Shown: positions 7,888 through 16,687, numbered from the stretch's first letter. The stretch: 40,678 nucleotides of DNA from Vreelandella massiliensis (GCF_900155385.1 NZ_LT699761.1:1-40678); one strand, 5' to 3'. Notes: a model not told the origin generated them from the sequence alone. Numbers and translations: made by a program.

Positions 7888-8430
7888 ATGAAAGCACTAA
7901 CCGCCATTATTGACTGGTTTGGTCCATATACCCTGGAGCAGGTTCGGGAGGTCACTAAGTTCGATTTCGATGATGGCTTGTATGTGCTAATCGGCAAACA
8001 GCCATTCCAGCGAAAATCCTGGATTCAGTACATAGGTATTGCGAAAAGCTTGAAGACTCGCCTGACATCACAGCATCCAGCAGTTGGGCACATCCCCCGT
8101 GATTTAGAGATTTGGTTAGGCGAAGTCGCATCGCCTCGAACCCCGGGCAGAAAGATGAAAGTCACAGACAACATGCTGGATTTGGCGGAATGGTCGCATG
8201 CTTATTATCTTCAGCTGCCGCTGAACAAAAATAAACGCAAAACACCTCCCTTCAGACCAATTACCACCTATAACCGCTGGTGGAGAATTGATTACGAGAC
8301 CCCCTATCTAAAACGACCTCACGCCGACTGGCCTGACTTTATCGACCACCTAGGAGAGGATTATCTCGCCAAAGTCGTATGGTTTGGTGGCAAGCAGATA
8401 AAAGGGCCTGTTTCTGATTTCAAAAAATGA
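7888..8430 (+). CDS. GIY-YIG-fold nuclease-like protein
   Basis: A 180-residue protein with the hallmarks of the GIY-YIG nuclease superfamily: GLYVL (residues 30-34) as the GIY motif, QYIGIA (47-52) as the YIG motif, an Arg at 58 in SLKTRL, and a Glu at 101 followed by PLN at 111-113, matching the catalytic Glu and downstream Asn of the fold. The C-terminal 65 residues are aromatic rich (RWWRIDYE, WPDFIDHLG) and unfamiliar. The family includes homing endonucleases, repair and restriction nucleases. It sits alone, so it might cut invading DNA or act in element mobility. The annotation as a nuclease comes from motifs only. Confidence 0.78.
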   Translation: MKALTAIIDWFGPYTLEQVREVTKFDFDDGLYVLIGKQPFQRKSWIQYIGIAKSLKTRLTSQHPAVGHIPRDLEIWLGEVASPRTPGRKMKVTDNMLDLAEWSHAYYLQLPLNKNKRKTPPFRPITTYNRWWRIDYETPYLKRPHADWPDFIDHLGEDYLAKVVWFGGKQIKGPVSDFKK

Positions 8431-8697
8431 ACAACGTCATATATCAGCTAAACCTGCAGTTGCCAATCTTTCCCTGAGCCGTTTGCTCTAAGCAGCCTGT
8501 TGCCATAGAAGGGCGATATAACCGTAGGCAATCACTTACGTACTCATTCGGTGATTTCCTACAGACAGCCTTCACTCAATGGACCATGCTTCGTGTGACG
8601 CCTTAACACCTCACGTTGTGGCAAGGAGGCCATTTCGTCTGCAGTCACGCGAGCCAGGGAGGGTTCTTGCGAACACCCGACAGCGACGGGAGTGAAC

Positions 8698-9210
8698 ATG
8701 GATTCAGCAATACGACGTGCTATCGGAGCAGGGTGTGTGTTTGCCCTTCTGCCACTGACATCTCAGGCCGAGGTAATCGACGTCGCAGGGAAAGTGGAGG
8801 CATTTTTCCCGGGCGGCACATATGAAAACGTCTTTGAGAATGCCAACATTACTCATGTTGCCCATACGTCCGAAGAGGATTGGACGTTCTATACGCTGAC
8901 TCTTTACCAAGACCACAAACAAAAGCCTTCTCGGCAGTGGTTCCGCAGCTTCGTGAAAGGTCAGGAAGATTCAGTTCAGGAGGGTACAGCCAGCGTAATA
9001 AATAGCTCTGCGGAAGGTGGCGACATTTATGGCACTTTCAGCCTCGCCGGCGAGATGGAAGGAGCGCCCTATGAAAAGCTATGCCGGTTCATCATGAATT
9101 CCAACGATTACGCAACATGGTGCGTAGCCGCAATTATTGACCGCGCCGACACTCTCAAGGCCCGTCAGCACTTCGACCAGTACAAGAACCAGTTCGCGTT
9201 GCGTGACTGA
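8698..9210 (+). CDS. Secreted/periplasmic hypothetical protein
   Basis: ATG at 8698 follows GGGAG at short spacing. The first 22 residues form a clear signal peptide: a basic start (AIRRAIG), a hydrophobic core (CVFALLPLT), and a cleavage site after SQA. The mature ~148-residue part has alternating strands and two Cys (LCRFIM, TWCVAA) that could form a disulfide in the periplasm. It is unlike known phage or plasmid families. The gene faces the TerS-like gene at 9235, ending 25 bp from it. Function unknown. Confidence 0.7.
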   Translation: MDSAIRRAIGAGCVFALLPLTSQAEVIDVAGKVEAFFPGGTYENVFENANITHVAHTSEEDWTFYTLTLYQDHKQKPSRQWFRSFVKGQEDSVQEGTASVINSSAEGGDIYGTFSLAGEMEGAPYEKLCRFIMNSNDYATWCVAAIIDRADTLKARQHFDQYKNQFALRD

Positions 9211-9234
9211 TCCAAGTTGGGATAATAAGTCATA

Positions 9235-9771
9235 TTACGCGACGCTAGCCGATAACTGCTCAATACGTGCCTCTAGCTCTTCATCCGTTAGACGGCGCTC
9301 TGGTGGCTCGTCATTCTGCTCTTTGTCGTCCAGCCCAAAGGCTTGGCGCTCAAGGCGTATACACTTGCCTAGGGCGTCCACGCCACTATTAAGCGTGCGC
9401 GCAAAGTCGGCGACGTTATTGTCGTTCACGTCCATCTCAGTCAGAACGGCAGCGAGCTTGCTGGCGATTCCCTTCCAGCGGCGTATAGCCTCCCTGTGTT
9501 CCAACACCACAGCGACGTTGGAGTCGGCAGCGGCCTCTATCAGGGCGTTATCGTCGTCGGGCAGGTTCTCGTCCAGGTGCGTGCTTTTGCTGCGTACCAA
9601 CTTGGCGTTGGTAGCCGCTCTGACGTGCTGAGATAGATCACGCTGCCAGCCTTCCGCCTTGGCACGCTTACGGATCGTGGCTTCATGCGCGCCGTGCTTG
9701 GTGGCGATAGCGCGAATACTTAAAACACCAGCCCTGAAATCATCATGAATAGCGTCCCAGTCTCTTTTCAT
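9235..9771 (-). CDS. Terminase small subunit-like HTH protein
   Basis: A 178-residue protein beginning MKRDWDAIHDDFRAG, with a helix-turn-helix (LSIRAIATKHGAHEATIRKR, residues ~18-37) and then AKAEGWQRDLS. This N-terminus is widespread in proteins annotated as phage small terminase subunits, which recognise packaging sites. The rest is helical with an acidic tail (DDKEQNDEPPERRLTDEEL). ATG at 9771 follows GGGAG. It lies 38 bp after the primase-helicase, the position occupied by terS in phage-inducible islands. No large terminase is present on the replicon, so any packaging role would need a helper phage. A plain DNA-binding regulator is the alternative. Confidence 0.65.
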   Translation of the reverse strand: MKRDWDAIHDDFRAGVLSIRAIATKHGAHEATIRKRAKAEGWQRDLSQHVRAATNAKLVRSKSTHLDENLPDDDNALIEAAADSNVAVVLEHREAIRRWKGIASKLAAVLTEMDVNDNNVADFARTLNSGVDALGKCIRLERQAFGLDDKEQNDEPPERRLTDEELEARIEQLSASVA

Positions 9772-9809
9772 CCTCACTCCCTATTGCATTGCAGTGGCAA
9801 CGGACATCT

Positions 9810-11876
9810 TCACCACAGATGGAGCGTTCCATCCTCGTGTAGCTTTAAAGCCCTTTCTTCTAAAGCTTGATTCGCCATTTTTTCCAACAGGTCCTTACCG
9901 ACACCAAAGTCGTTTTCTTTCCCGCCATACAGCCGACGTAGCTTGCTACGTGTTAACGGATCCCCCGACTCAGCTTTTCGGCCAATGAGTTCTTTCAGCC
10001 GGGGTAGGACCTCTTGATAGCGGTCTTCGCTACGCTGCTGGACGGCTACGGACTCTCGCTTAGGTGTCTCTATCGGCTTGAGCACACCTCCCACGCTGCG
10101 GCGCATCCACTGCTCATCAACGTCGGTGCGGTAATTCGATTTCACGACGCTGAACCGGACCAAGTTCTTTAAATCGTCCTCATTGATCCCTTTACCCGGC
10201 TGTGGCTTGGCCAGGGTGGCCGCAAATCGGAGGGCGTCGACGAACGCACTGGCGCCGCGTATATCGTTAACATCCTCGCCGGTGCTGCCTTTTCGGCTGT
10301 GGTGAGCGCATAGCACCGTGACACCGGTCTCCTCACGGATCTGCTCGAGCACTTCAACAAATCGCGTCGCCGCTTCATTGTCGTTTTCATCGCCAGAGCG
10401 AAAGCGCGATACAGGGTCGATGATGATCATGCGGAGATCGGGAATTGCTTTTGCCATCCGGATTAAGCGAGAGATGCGCTCTTCGTGTCGCACGATGTCA
10501 CGGCCGTCATGTATGGTTAGGCGGTTATCTTTACCCAAAACCGAAACGGGGTAGTACCGCTCACCCAAAGTTTTTGAGTCGAGACGACATCCATCCCATT
10601 CACTTTCATTCACGATGCTATGTAGCCGACGAGACATTTCGTCCTTGCTATCTTCCGCACCAAACATAAGAACAGATCCGGGTCGCTCGATCTTTCTGCC
10701 CATGAAAGGCATCCCGGTAGTCACAGACGCCGCCAGTTGCATCAGCCAATAAGATTTACCAGTTGAACCAGGAGCGACAATTGCCGCAGCCACTGGTTCG
10801 GGTATTAAACCATCCACCACATAACGCTGTGGCGGCGGCTCTTTGGCGAGCAGATGCTTAGCTTTCGACTGTTCGAGGAAGGCCAGAATATCGTCCTCTT
10901 CATCGTTCATCGGCACCAAAGCGTCCCGCAGAGCATCAAGCCCTCGGATAGCGTGATAATCGTTCCAGTCGCTGCCCGCCTCGCTATCAGCAAACTCAGG
11001 TAGCAGCATCTCGCCTCCAGTCGCATCAGCGGCTTTCTCGGCGGCATGGCGGCCTGGATTGCTGCCGTCACCCTTACGGTCGTTGTCCCCTGCAATCACT
11101 AAATGCGCCCCGGGTGCTTCACTTCTGACGCGTTTGGCAGTAGGAAGAAGTGCGCCGGAGGTGAAGCTAACGGCTACCGTAGCCCCGGTGGCCGCGTGGA
11201 CGCTGGCCCCTGTGGCCCACCCCTCTACTACATAAATCGACTCGGAGGAGCCTGAGATTACGTGGTAGCCGCCTTTCATCTGCCCGCCAGCCATAAAGAG
11301 CTTGTCACCGCGCGGTGTGATTGCCTCAAGCGTCTGAATTCCCGAAGGCCCTTCTACGCTGACCAGCAAACAGTTTGGCAGTGTGCCGGTACGATTCTGG
11401 TCGTCGAACCAGATTGCTTCGCTAATATCGGCTTGCCGTAGGTCGCCGCAGGGTTGAATACCTTTACGCATGAGGTAGGGGTGGTTAGAGGAAGCTGGTT
11501 TTGCAGACTCCCAAATGCTGTTCGCAATTTCGGCACGCTGAGCCTGGTATTTGCGCCGATGCCGCTCTTCCGCTTCCATACTCTGACGCAGCTGATCTAG
11601 CTCTTCTCGATTAAGCTTGCTGCCTTTATGAGCACTCCATGTTTGCCGAATACCGTTGCGCCAGCATCCAAAATGCCCCGCCGCTACTCCATCGAGATGA
11701 AGGGCGTAAAAACCTGCCTTATCGCCGCTCTTTCCGTTCGTGGGATAGCGGTGTAACTGGCCATCTGGGATGACCCTTTGAGGCACTGGTAACCCCGCTT
11801 CTGCGATTGCAGCGACAAAGCTTTCAACGGGATCTTCCGTGCGGTTTTCGGTATTGCTGCGTATAATATGAGTCAC
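9810..11876 (-). CDS. TOPRIM primase fused to RepA-like hexameric helicase/ATPase
   Basis: About 688 residues from GTG at 11876, which follows GGAGG. Positions here count from that start. The N-terminal region (residues 30-90) resembles a primase zinc-ribbon domain. A TOPRIM domain follows, with the Glu in IYVVEGWATG (near 218) and the acidic pair in VIAGDND (264-266). The C-terminal half is an AAA_25/RecA-like ATPase with Walker A APGSTGKS (368-375), a Walker B strand ending IIIDPVSRF, and VLCAHHSRKG. Primase-helicase fusions of this type replicate satellites, phages and islands. It is the last but one gene in the alpA operon. It could also serve Rep-driven plasmid replication. The upstream ATG-less region folds into a hairpin (11903-11941) that excludes an earlier start. 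Confidence 0.9.
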   Translation of the reverse strand: MTHIIRSNTENRTEDPVESFVAAIAEAGLPVPQRVIPDGQLHRYPTNGKSGDKAGFYALHLDGVAAGHFGCWRNGIRQTWSAHKGSKLNREELDQLRQSMEAEERHRRKYQAQRAEIANSIWESAKPASSNHPYLMRKGIQPCGDLRQADISEAIWFDDQNRTGTLPNCLLVSVEGPSGIQTLEAITPRGDKLFMAGGQMKGGYHVISGSSESIYVVEGWATGASVHAATGATVAVSFTSGALLPTAKRVRSEAPGAHLVIAGDNDRKGDGSNPGRHAAEKAADATGGEMLLPEFADSEAGSDWNDYHAIRGLDALRDALVPMNDEEDDILAFLEQSKAKHLLAKEPPPQRYVVDGLIPEPVAAAIVAPGSTGKSYWLMQLAASVTTGMPFMGRKIERPGSVLMFGAEDSKDEMSRRLHSIVNESEWDGCRLDSKTLGERYYPVSVLGKDNRLTIHDGRDIVRHEERISRLIRMAKAIPDLRMIIIDPVSRFRSGDENDNEAATRFVEVLEQIREETGVTVLCAHHSRKGSTGEDVNDIRGASAFVDALRFAATLAKPQPGKGINEDDLKNLVRFSVVKSNYRTDVDEQWMRRSVGGVLKPIETPKRESVAVQQRSEDRYQEVLPRLKELIGRKAESGDPLTRSKLRRLYGGKENDFGVGKDLLEKMANQALEERALKLHEDGTLHLW

Positions 11877-11902
11877 AATTTCGCGCCTCCAGCGCTTTTC
11901 AG

Positions 11903-11941
11903 CAGCCTCGCCTCCCGCCAGCCACAGCACGGAGACGAGGC
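11903..11941. promoter_or_regulatory. Intercistronic stem-loop before the primase gene
   Basis: AGCCTCG (11903-11909) and CGAGGCT (11935-11941) form a perfect 7-bp stem just upstream of the primase ribosome site. On the plus strand it is followed by TTTTT like a terminator for antisense transcription; on the coding strand it may tune translation or processing of the operon mRNA. Confidence 0.45.
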
Positions 11942-11950
11942 TTTTTGTTA

Positions 11951-12391
11951 CTAGGCTTGTTGGCGGTGAGGCAGTGAAAGTTGCGCTACGACGGGGCCCA
12001 GCAAACCGCGCAGGTCTTGCTCGACGTGATAAAGCCGATCCGCTAACCCATTAAGGGCCTCTCGACTATTTACCGGCGTCGACTGACTTTGCTGGTGTTG
12101 CTCAACGATGTCGGCAGCCCTCTCAATCGTTTCCAGCGCATGCCGGATAAGATCGATTGGACGAAACCACCGACCGCCGATGGACACGGGGCGCGTGAAG
12201 GAATTTGTCCGTTCAACACTGCCACCTGCTGTCTGTAGCGCTTCAAGACCACAGCGGCAGCAGCGAACAGCACGCCACGTTGGCAGATAAGGAACCTCTT
12301 CTGCCGGCATGACATCAGCGAGGCCGATAGCGATGCTCAACAACTCGGCATAGCTATCGATCATGTCGATCACGTCATCAATATGGGGCAC
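11951..12391 (-). CDS. Hypothetical protein of the alpA-primase operon (CxxC motif)
   Basis: A product of about 146 residues from GTG at 12391, chosen because AGGAG lies seven bases upstream; GTG at 12415 is the alternative. It is mostly helical with one short Cys cluster (RAVRCCRCG) and a C-terminal coiled-coil (ALNGLADRLYHVEQDLRGLL). It lies between another unknown gene and the primase in the same orientation. No family recognised. Confidence 0.6.
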   Translation of the reverse strand: MPHIDDVIDMIDSYAELLSIAIGLADVMPAEEVPYLPTWRAVRCCRCGLEALQTAGGSVERTNSFTRPVSIGGRWFRPIDLIRHALETIERAADIVEQHQQSQSTPVNSREALNGLADRLYHVEQDLRGLLGPVVAQLSLPHRQQA

Positions 12392-12429
12392 TGTTACACT
12401 CCTGCTGTGGTTCACACCTGTACCAATAA

Positions 12430-12882
12430 TTAAAAAGGGGTACGGGCTGAGGTTTTTGTCCTGCTTTCCTGATTTTTTTTCTTCACAGGCTTATTTCGTT
12501 CAGCCTCATCCACCATTTGCAGCAAAGAGGCCGCGCTTTGCGCTAGCACGGGTAGCGCAACATCAGGCATATCTAGAGCAAATGCTTGCTCAGCTGCATC
12601 CAAGAGGTCGGCCGCCTGTTGAAGCAAGAAACCCCACTTTTTAAGCGGGGCTTCGTTATCTAACGGAGGTGTTGAAGAGGCTTTGGAAGCGCATGTGTGC
12701 GTAATTTGTCGCGACCTTATTATTGCCACGACCCTGTTTTTGTTGGTTTTTTGTAACTGATAAAGATCGCTCCCTTGATGGGTAAAGGTCAGCGCTTCAA
12801 CCAAACGGTCGATGCGATCACTGGTCGCTTTTGCGGCACTCAACATGTCTGAGAGAGGCACCTGGCTTGCAACGGATGTCAT
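12430..12882 (-). CDS. Hypothetical helical protein
   Basis: A 150-residue protein, overlapping the upstream gene by ATGA (12879-12882), so translation is coupled. The N-terminal (SDMLSAAKATSDRIDRLVEA) and C-terminal parts (QQAADLLDAAEQAFAL, LAQSAASLLQMVDEA) are helical, and the tail is basic (KPVKKKNQESRTKTSARTPF). It resembles small accessory proteins found between alpA and primase genes in integrative elements. The function is unknown. Confidence 0.65.
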   Translation of the reverse strand: MTSVASQVPLSDMLSAAKATSDRIDRLVEALTFTHQGSDLYQLQKTNKNRVVAIIRSRQITHTCASKASSTPPLDNEAPLKKWGFLLQQAADLLDAAEQAFALDMPDVALPVLAQSAASLLQMVDEAERNKPVKKKNQESRTKTSARTPF

Positions 12883-13208
12883 AAGCTTCCCCCACGCATG
12901 GCGGCGTAATGATTGGCGAGATTGAGCGCCGCGGCGCGGCTTTTAGGGGAAATTCGGTAAGACTGGAAGTGGGCGGTACCACCGTGACGATGTGTGTGTT
13001 TATAAGGGAGCTGAAGAAAATCGATACCTTTGTCCCGCAAGGTCGAAATCGTTGTGTGAAAGCACGTTTCGCCATATTCGTCTGACGCGTCATATTGCAT
13101 GACATAACGACTTTCTCGGTCGGCACGAATAAGCATGTCGAGCGCGAGCTCGATTTTTAGTGGCTTGGCTGTTTTGCGGCTCTCACGAGCGGCATTGGCT
13201 GCTGACAT
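12879..13208 (-). CDS. Hypothetical protein of the alpA operon
   Basis: A 109-residue basic protein. ATG at 13208 follows GGAG by about nine bases. It has a conserved-looking body: ESRYVMQYDASDEYGETCF, then a helix (TISTLRDKGIDFLQL) and HTHRHGGTAHFQSYRIS. It starts 23 bp after the alpA stop and overlaps the following gene. Similar small proteins follow alpA in P4-like islands, but I cannot name a function. Confidence 0.68.
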   Translation of the reverse strand: MSAANAARESRKTAKPLKIELALDMLIRADRESRYVMQYDASDEYGETCFHTTISTLRDKGIDFLQLPYKHTHRHGGTAHFQSYRISPKSRAAALNLANHYAAMRGGSL

Positions 13209-13230
13209 AACGCTTATCTCCGTTTGCTTT

Positions 13231-13416
13231 TTACGATGCTGTTAGTTGCTCTTCTTCCCAGCGCTTTACGTCCGCAATCCGCCAGCGGGAGAAGCGATAC
13301 CCCACCCGCAATGGCTTCGGAAAGCGCCCTTCCCGCACCCAGCGAAATAACGTCGATTGACCGATACCCAGCCGCTCAACGATTTCCCGGCTGTTCAAGT
13401 AGCCTTCGTCGTTCAT
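13231..13416 (-). CDS. alpA: AlpA-family helix-turn-helix regulator
   Basis: A 61-residue protein from ATG at 13416, which follows a strong GGAGGT. The sequence YLNSREIVERLGIGQSTLFR, then WVREGRFPKPLRVG and a closing helix (IADVKRWEEEQ), is the classic AlpA/MerR-like excisionase fold. AlpA activates integrase or excision in P4-like satellites and acts as master activator in Gram-negative phage-inducible islands. It is the first gene of the operon alpA, three unknown genes, primase, TerS-like, and is preceded by two tandem terminators that insulate it from the integrase operon. Confidence 0.87.
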   Translation of the reverse strand: MNDEGYLNSREIVERLGIGQSTLFRWVREGRFPKPLRVGYRFSRWRIADVKRWEEEQLTAS

Positions 13417-13434
13417 TTTTTTACCTCCAGACAC

Positions 13435-13513
13435 GAAAAAAACCCCGCGCGCAGGCAGGGTTAGAAGAGTTGTGTAATAAATTTTAGGCACAAAAAAACC
13501 GCCCTTTCGGCGG
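13435..13513 (-). terminator. Two tandem terminators between integrase and alpA operons
   Basis: On the minus strand a strong hairpin, CCGCC-loop-GGCGG (13499-13513), is followed by seven T. About 40 bp further a weaker hairpin, AACCC...GGGTT (13441-13462), is followed by a second T run. Both end transcripts coming from the gene at 13637-14368. Confidence 0.8.
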
Positions 13514-13636
13514 CTTATTAGCGCGATGGATTATTTACCTATGCAAAAATCCCATCCTAGGGAAAATAATACTTCAAAGGCTCATTACTTGCAAGATGAA
13601 CTGAGAGCTTTTGGGCGTAATTGGCAGCAAGCGAGC

Positions 13637-14368
13637 CTAGAGCGAGCGCCACTTCATCTGATAATGGAGGCATTCAAAACAGATACGCTCTTTCTTAACG
13701 ACATCGGACGCTTCGCGCGTGGTGAGTTGGCGGCAAACTACACAGCGCATAGGCCTGCCTCGCCCGGGCTTTTCCCGCTTTAGAAGGTTTTCAGCACGTA
13801 AGTCACCAGGGTTCTGGTTCTTCAGCAATGGCGGAATGCTTGCATCAGACAAACGGGATGCCAGTGGTGTGAAGCTCTCCTGGCACGCCTGTTCAGCGTT
13901 CAATATCCATTCATTGAAGCTAGGCCATGAGCGAGCCACAACCCCCAGGGAGGATGTCAGCTCATCTGGCTTGTCCGCTGCCATCCACACATGGCCGTAA
14001 TACACCTTGCGGTTCGGCGTGGAGAAAATTGTATAGCTCTGCCAGCTATAAAAATTGAGCAGCAACAAATCCATAAGTCGTTCAGGTGTCGGCAAATCTA
14101 TCGTCACCTGACCATGCTTTTCTCCCAGGTCGACCGTGTACGGCACGCGCTCTGTTGACGCCTCGCCAACTAGATCAGAAAAACGCGGATAAACGTACAC
14201 CCTATTCATTTGCTGGATGAACAGGGCTTCCCCTTCAGCTGTCTCCAGCATACGAAGAACGCGACCCTTTGCCATTCCGCGAAGCCGATGTATCAACTCG
14301 CCACGCAGGTACGGAAGATCATCGCCAAGATCATCAATTAGCGATACCTGCTGAAACCCACGGCTCAT
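13637..14368 (-). CDS. Hypothetical protein with C-terminal zinc ribbon, coupled to integrase
   Basis: A 243-residue protein whose ATG overlaps the integrase stop (14365-14368), so the two are translationally coupled. The body is strand rich with aromatic residues (RVYVYPRFSDL, NFYSWQSYTIF). The C-terminus holds CVVC and CFEC separated by about 18 residues, a typical treble-clef or zinc-ribbon arrangement. It may be an accessory to recombination or a regulator. No named family recognised. Confidence 0.73.
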   Translation of the reverse strand: MSRGFQQVSLIDDLGDDLPYLRGELIHRLRGMAKGRVLRMLETAEGEALFIQQMNRVYVYPRFSDLVGEASTERVPYTVDLGEKHGQVTIDLPTPERLMDLLLLNFYSWQSYTIFSTPNRKVYYGHVWMAADKPDELTSSLGVVARSWPSFNEWILNAEQACQESFTPLASRLSDASIPPLLKNQNPGDLRAENLLKREKPGRGRPMRCVVCRQLTTREASDVVKKERICFECLHYQMKWRSL

Positions 14369-15681
14369 AGCGCCACCTCATGGCCTGATTTACGTCGCAT
14401 CGGCGTCACGTTATCGCCGGGCTGATTCGCTACATGATCCAGCACTAGGGCGCCCCACGCCTCAATAATGCGGCGTTGCTGCCGCTCATACGTTTGGTGC
14501 TGGTAGGCCGCTTCGATCGGGTTACGGCGCGCGTGTCCCAGCATACGGTCAATCAGTTCAGGTTGTGCGTCGAGGCACTCACCCCAAGCGGTAGCGGCAC
14601 TACGGCGCAAATCGTGGATAGTGAAAGGCTTCCTCTGCCCTAGCTCGTTGAGCTTCCCGCGACGTAAACGCGTCATGGCCGTTGTCAGGCTGTCTGCGTG
14701 AATACCGTCGCCGGTTCTGCCCGACAATACTGGACCGCTAGTGCGCTGTTTAATGCGCTCACGGATCAGCGATACTGCCATTGAGGGAAGGTATATCGTG
14801 CGAGCGGTGGAGGTTTTCGCGCGCGCCGCCGGTAGATGCCAGGCCGCATTGTCGAGGTCTAATTCCTCGATGCGCATACCGGCCACCTCATCACGCCGTG
14901 CCCCGGTCAAAACAAGCAGCTGGATTGCCGCTTTGGTCCAAGGGTCCATACGTGAGGCGGTCACTGCCTGCCATACGGTCCGAAGCTCTTCCAGTGTCAG
15001 CACCACATCGCGCGGCTTACTTGTACCCGCACCGTACGCACCGGCCTTCATGCCATCAGCCGGGTTATCATCGATCCATCCCTGGTGACATGCCCACGCA
15101 AGCGCGGCCTTCAACGTGATAAGGCTTGCTCTTGCCTGCGCGGGTGCCTTTTCCGCAATGCGTGTCAGCACCGGGGCTATCACTGCCCGGGTTAACTGAT
15201 CCACCGAGAAGGTGTTCAGCCTATTAAGGTGAAGACGCCAGCGACGACGGTGCGCCTCTAGGGTGCGAGGGGTTAGCGACTTGTTACGCTCGATATGATC
15301 CAGCCATCGCTCCATGAGTTCGCTGAATAGCGGCACGATAAGGCGCGCTTGCTTCTCTGCGCGTGGATCACAACCAGAAGCGACTATTGCGGCGTTTTTA
15401 CGGTGAAGCGCATGGGCCGTTTCAATATCAATGGCCGGCCACTGGCCGAGCGTAATATCCACGCGACGCGCACGACGCTTGATCAACTCACCGCTGTCGC
15501 TTTTCTCGTGACCGCCGCCAATGCTTACCCGCGAGATCCACGACTTGCCACCCGTAGGGCGAACCTCCAGCAGTAAACCTCCGGGCGTGGCAGAGCCATC
15601 GGTCACACGATAGGGCTTATCGCTAGGCTTTAGCGTTTCGATACGGCGCGGGCTTAACCGCGTGGTGGGCTGTCGTGCCAT
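14365..15681 (-). CDS. int: Tyrosine recombinase / P4-type integrase
   Basis: About 438 residues from ATG at 15681, after GAGGAC; an earlier start at 15705 is possible. Positions here count from 15681. It has an N-terminal arm-binding domain with the phrase GGLLLEVRPTGGKSW, a SAM-like core-binding domain (residues ~115-205), and the catalytic domain with Arg in LTGARRDEV (near 262), the box-II motif HDLRR (356-360), GHARRNPIEAAY with His near 383 and the candidate nucleophile Tyr near 393. P4-like integrases insert elements into tRNA or other chromosomal sites. On this circle it may allow integration of the plasmid, or belong to a satellite module that became part of it. DUF4224 and AlpA-like genes lie upstream as in other islands. 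Confidence 0.94.
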   Translation of the reverse strand: MARQPTTRLSPRRIETLKPSDKPYRVTDGSATPGGLLLEVRPTGGKSWISRVSIGGGHEKSDSGELIKRRARRVDITLGQWPAIDIETAHALHRKNAAIVASGCDPRAEKQARLIVPLFSELMERWLDHIERNKSLTPRTLEAHRRRWRLHLNRLNTFSVDQLTRAVIAPVLTRIAEKAPAQARASLITLKAALAWACHQGWIDDNPADGMKAGAYGAGTSKPRDVVLTLEELRTVWQAVTASRMDPWTKAAIQLLVLTGARRDEVAGMRIEELDLDNAAWHLPAARAKTSTARTIYLPSMAVSLIRERIKQRTSGPVLSGRTGDGIHADSLTTAMTRLRRGKLNELGQRKPFTIHDLRRSAATAWGECLDAQPELIDRMLGHARRNPIEAAYQHQTYERQQRRIIEAWGALVLDHVANQPGDNVTPMRRKSGHEVAL

Positions 15682-15768
15682 GAGAAAGTCCTCGCCACTA
15701 CTCAACCAGAGATGGTTGCGTCGTCACGACGAGAACCCATGAAGCGACTTTAATCATAGCCAAAAAAC

Positions 15769-15796
15769 GACCGTATTTCATGTAAGGAATACGGTC
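15769..15796 (-). terminator. Rho-independent terminator upstream of int
   Basis: GACCGTATT (15769-15777) and AATACGGTC (15788-15796) form a perfect 9-bp stem; on the minus strand it is followed by a T run. It would end or attenuate transcription from the DUF4224 gene before int, so int may need its own promoter between 15682 and 15768 or read-through. Confidence 0.75.
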
Positions 15797-15847
15797 TTTA
15801 GCGATTAAATCAAATATATAAGGCAATTTTTTCATAAGATGGCATTG

Positions 15848-15872
15848 ATAACACCACTTGAAACACCACTTC
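15848..15872. repeat. Short direct repeat near int, possible arm-type or core site
   Basis: AACACCACTT occurs twice, one base apart from perfect tandem (near 15850 and 15862). Short repeats beside int can be arm-type binding sites of the recombinase or part of attP. No second distant copy was noticed, so this is only a candidate. Confidence 0.3.
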
Positions 15873-15881
15873 AGCGAGCGG

Positions 15882-16103
15882 TTACGAGTTCAGCGCGTCA
15901 AAGTTAGGCTCTACTCGGCGCCTCTCTCGTTTGCCGTAACCACCGAACACCTCTTCAACATGCTTACGCCCGACCAGCAGTTTGCCTGCCGCATTGATCT
16001 TCCAATAGATGCCCATGGCATCCAGGGCTTCACGCTGGCTCTTGGTCTGCTTTCTGCCGGTCAGTTGTATTAGCTCTTCCGCCGTCAAAAACAAATCCTT
16101 CAC
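15882..16103 (-). CDS. DUF4224-type integrase-associated protein
   Basis: A 73-residue protein beginning KDLFLTAEELIQLTGRKQTK, then SQREALDAMGIYWKINAAGK, which is the DUF4224 signature (L.a.EL..LTG....QR..L...GI....n..G.). These small proteins commonly precede phage integrases and are thought to act as DNA-binding or excisionase-like partners. It begins 2 bp after the end of the tandem AlpA-like gene. It is separated from int by a terminator hairpin. Confidence 0.75.
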   Translation of the reverse strand: MKDLFLTAEELIQLTGRKQTKSQREALDAMGIYWKINAAGKLLVGRKHVEEVFGGYGKRERRRVEPNFDALNS

Positions 16104-16105
16104 TT

Positions 16106-16597
16106 TTACTTCCTAGCCTCTTTGTTATCTCGAATCAGGGCTTCCCATGCCATGACATCATCGACATGCCAGCGTGCCGGGGTCCCATGACCGCCTGGCA
16201 TAACTGCCTCAGGGAATCCTCTCGTCTTAGTCCAGCGCTTCAAGGTTGCACGCGAGACTCCGTAGCGATCACACAGGTAGGTTGAGGGCCAATACGTTGA
16301 GGCGGGCGGCGACTTCCAGGCGGACTCCGGATTAGGTGGCGTCGGCGGGGGCAATGTTTCGGTGGGCGCCTCAGGCTGAGGCTTCTTCGAGGTATCCTCA
16401 ATTTGGTCAGACGAAGCGTCCTTCCAAACACGCTCTATCCATGCGTCGATTTCGCTCTCACGCCACAGGCGCTTTCCGAAGATCAGTTTGCCAGGGGGAA
16501 ACTCACCCTCGCGGATCAGAACGTAAATCTTCGTGTGCTTGAAACCTACCTTGTCCTGGAGGGCAGGCAGGGGGAGTAGACGCTCGCCTGATTTCAA
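16106..16597 (-). CDS. Protein with two AlpA-like HTH domains joined by a Pro-rich linker
   Basis: A 163-residue protein starting at TTG (16597), with GGAG about eight bases upstream. Residues ~5-57 form one AlpA/MerR-like domain (LPALQDKVGFKHTKIYVLI, then REGEFPPGKLIFGKRLW and a DAWIERV helix). A linker with PPPTPPNPES follows. Residues ~103-158 form a second domain (YLCDRYGVSRATLKRW, FPEAVMPGGHGTPARWH, and a MAWEAL helix). AlpA proteins are normally single-domain, about 60-90 residues, and bind as dimers; this fusion would place two recognition modules on one chain. It lies in the integrase operon, so control of int or excision is likely. Confidence 0.75.
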   Translation of the reverse strand: MKSGERLLPLPALQDKVGFKHTKIYVLIREGEFPPGKLIFGKRLWRESEIDAWIERVWKDASSDQIEDTSKKPQPEAPTETLPPPTPPNPESAWKSPPASTYWPSTYLCDRYGVSRATLKRWTKTRGFPEAVMPGGHGTPARWHVDDVMAWEALIRDNKEARK

Positions 16598-16687
16598 TCT
16601 CGGTCTCCACTTGGCAATATTTTCCTAATAGCGCGGTATTAAGTTTCTGTCGTACTGATACTCAATGCGTCACGTTTTAAGCACATC

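Noticed and set aside
9137..9631. A 164-codon plus-strand frame overlapping the TerS-like gene
   Set aside because: Ser/Arg-rich low-complexity product in the shadow of a well-supported minus-strand gene.
13526..13783. An 85-codon plus-strand frame downstream of the alpA terminators
   Set aside because: Mostly antisense to the zinc-ribbon gene 13637-14368, no ribosome site, no recognisable motif.
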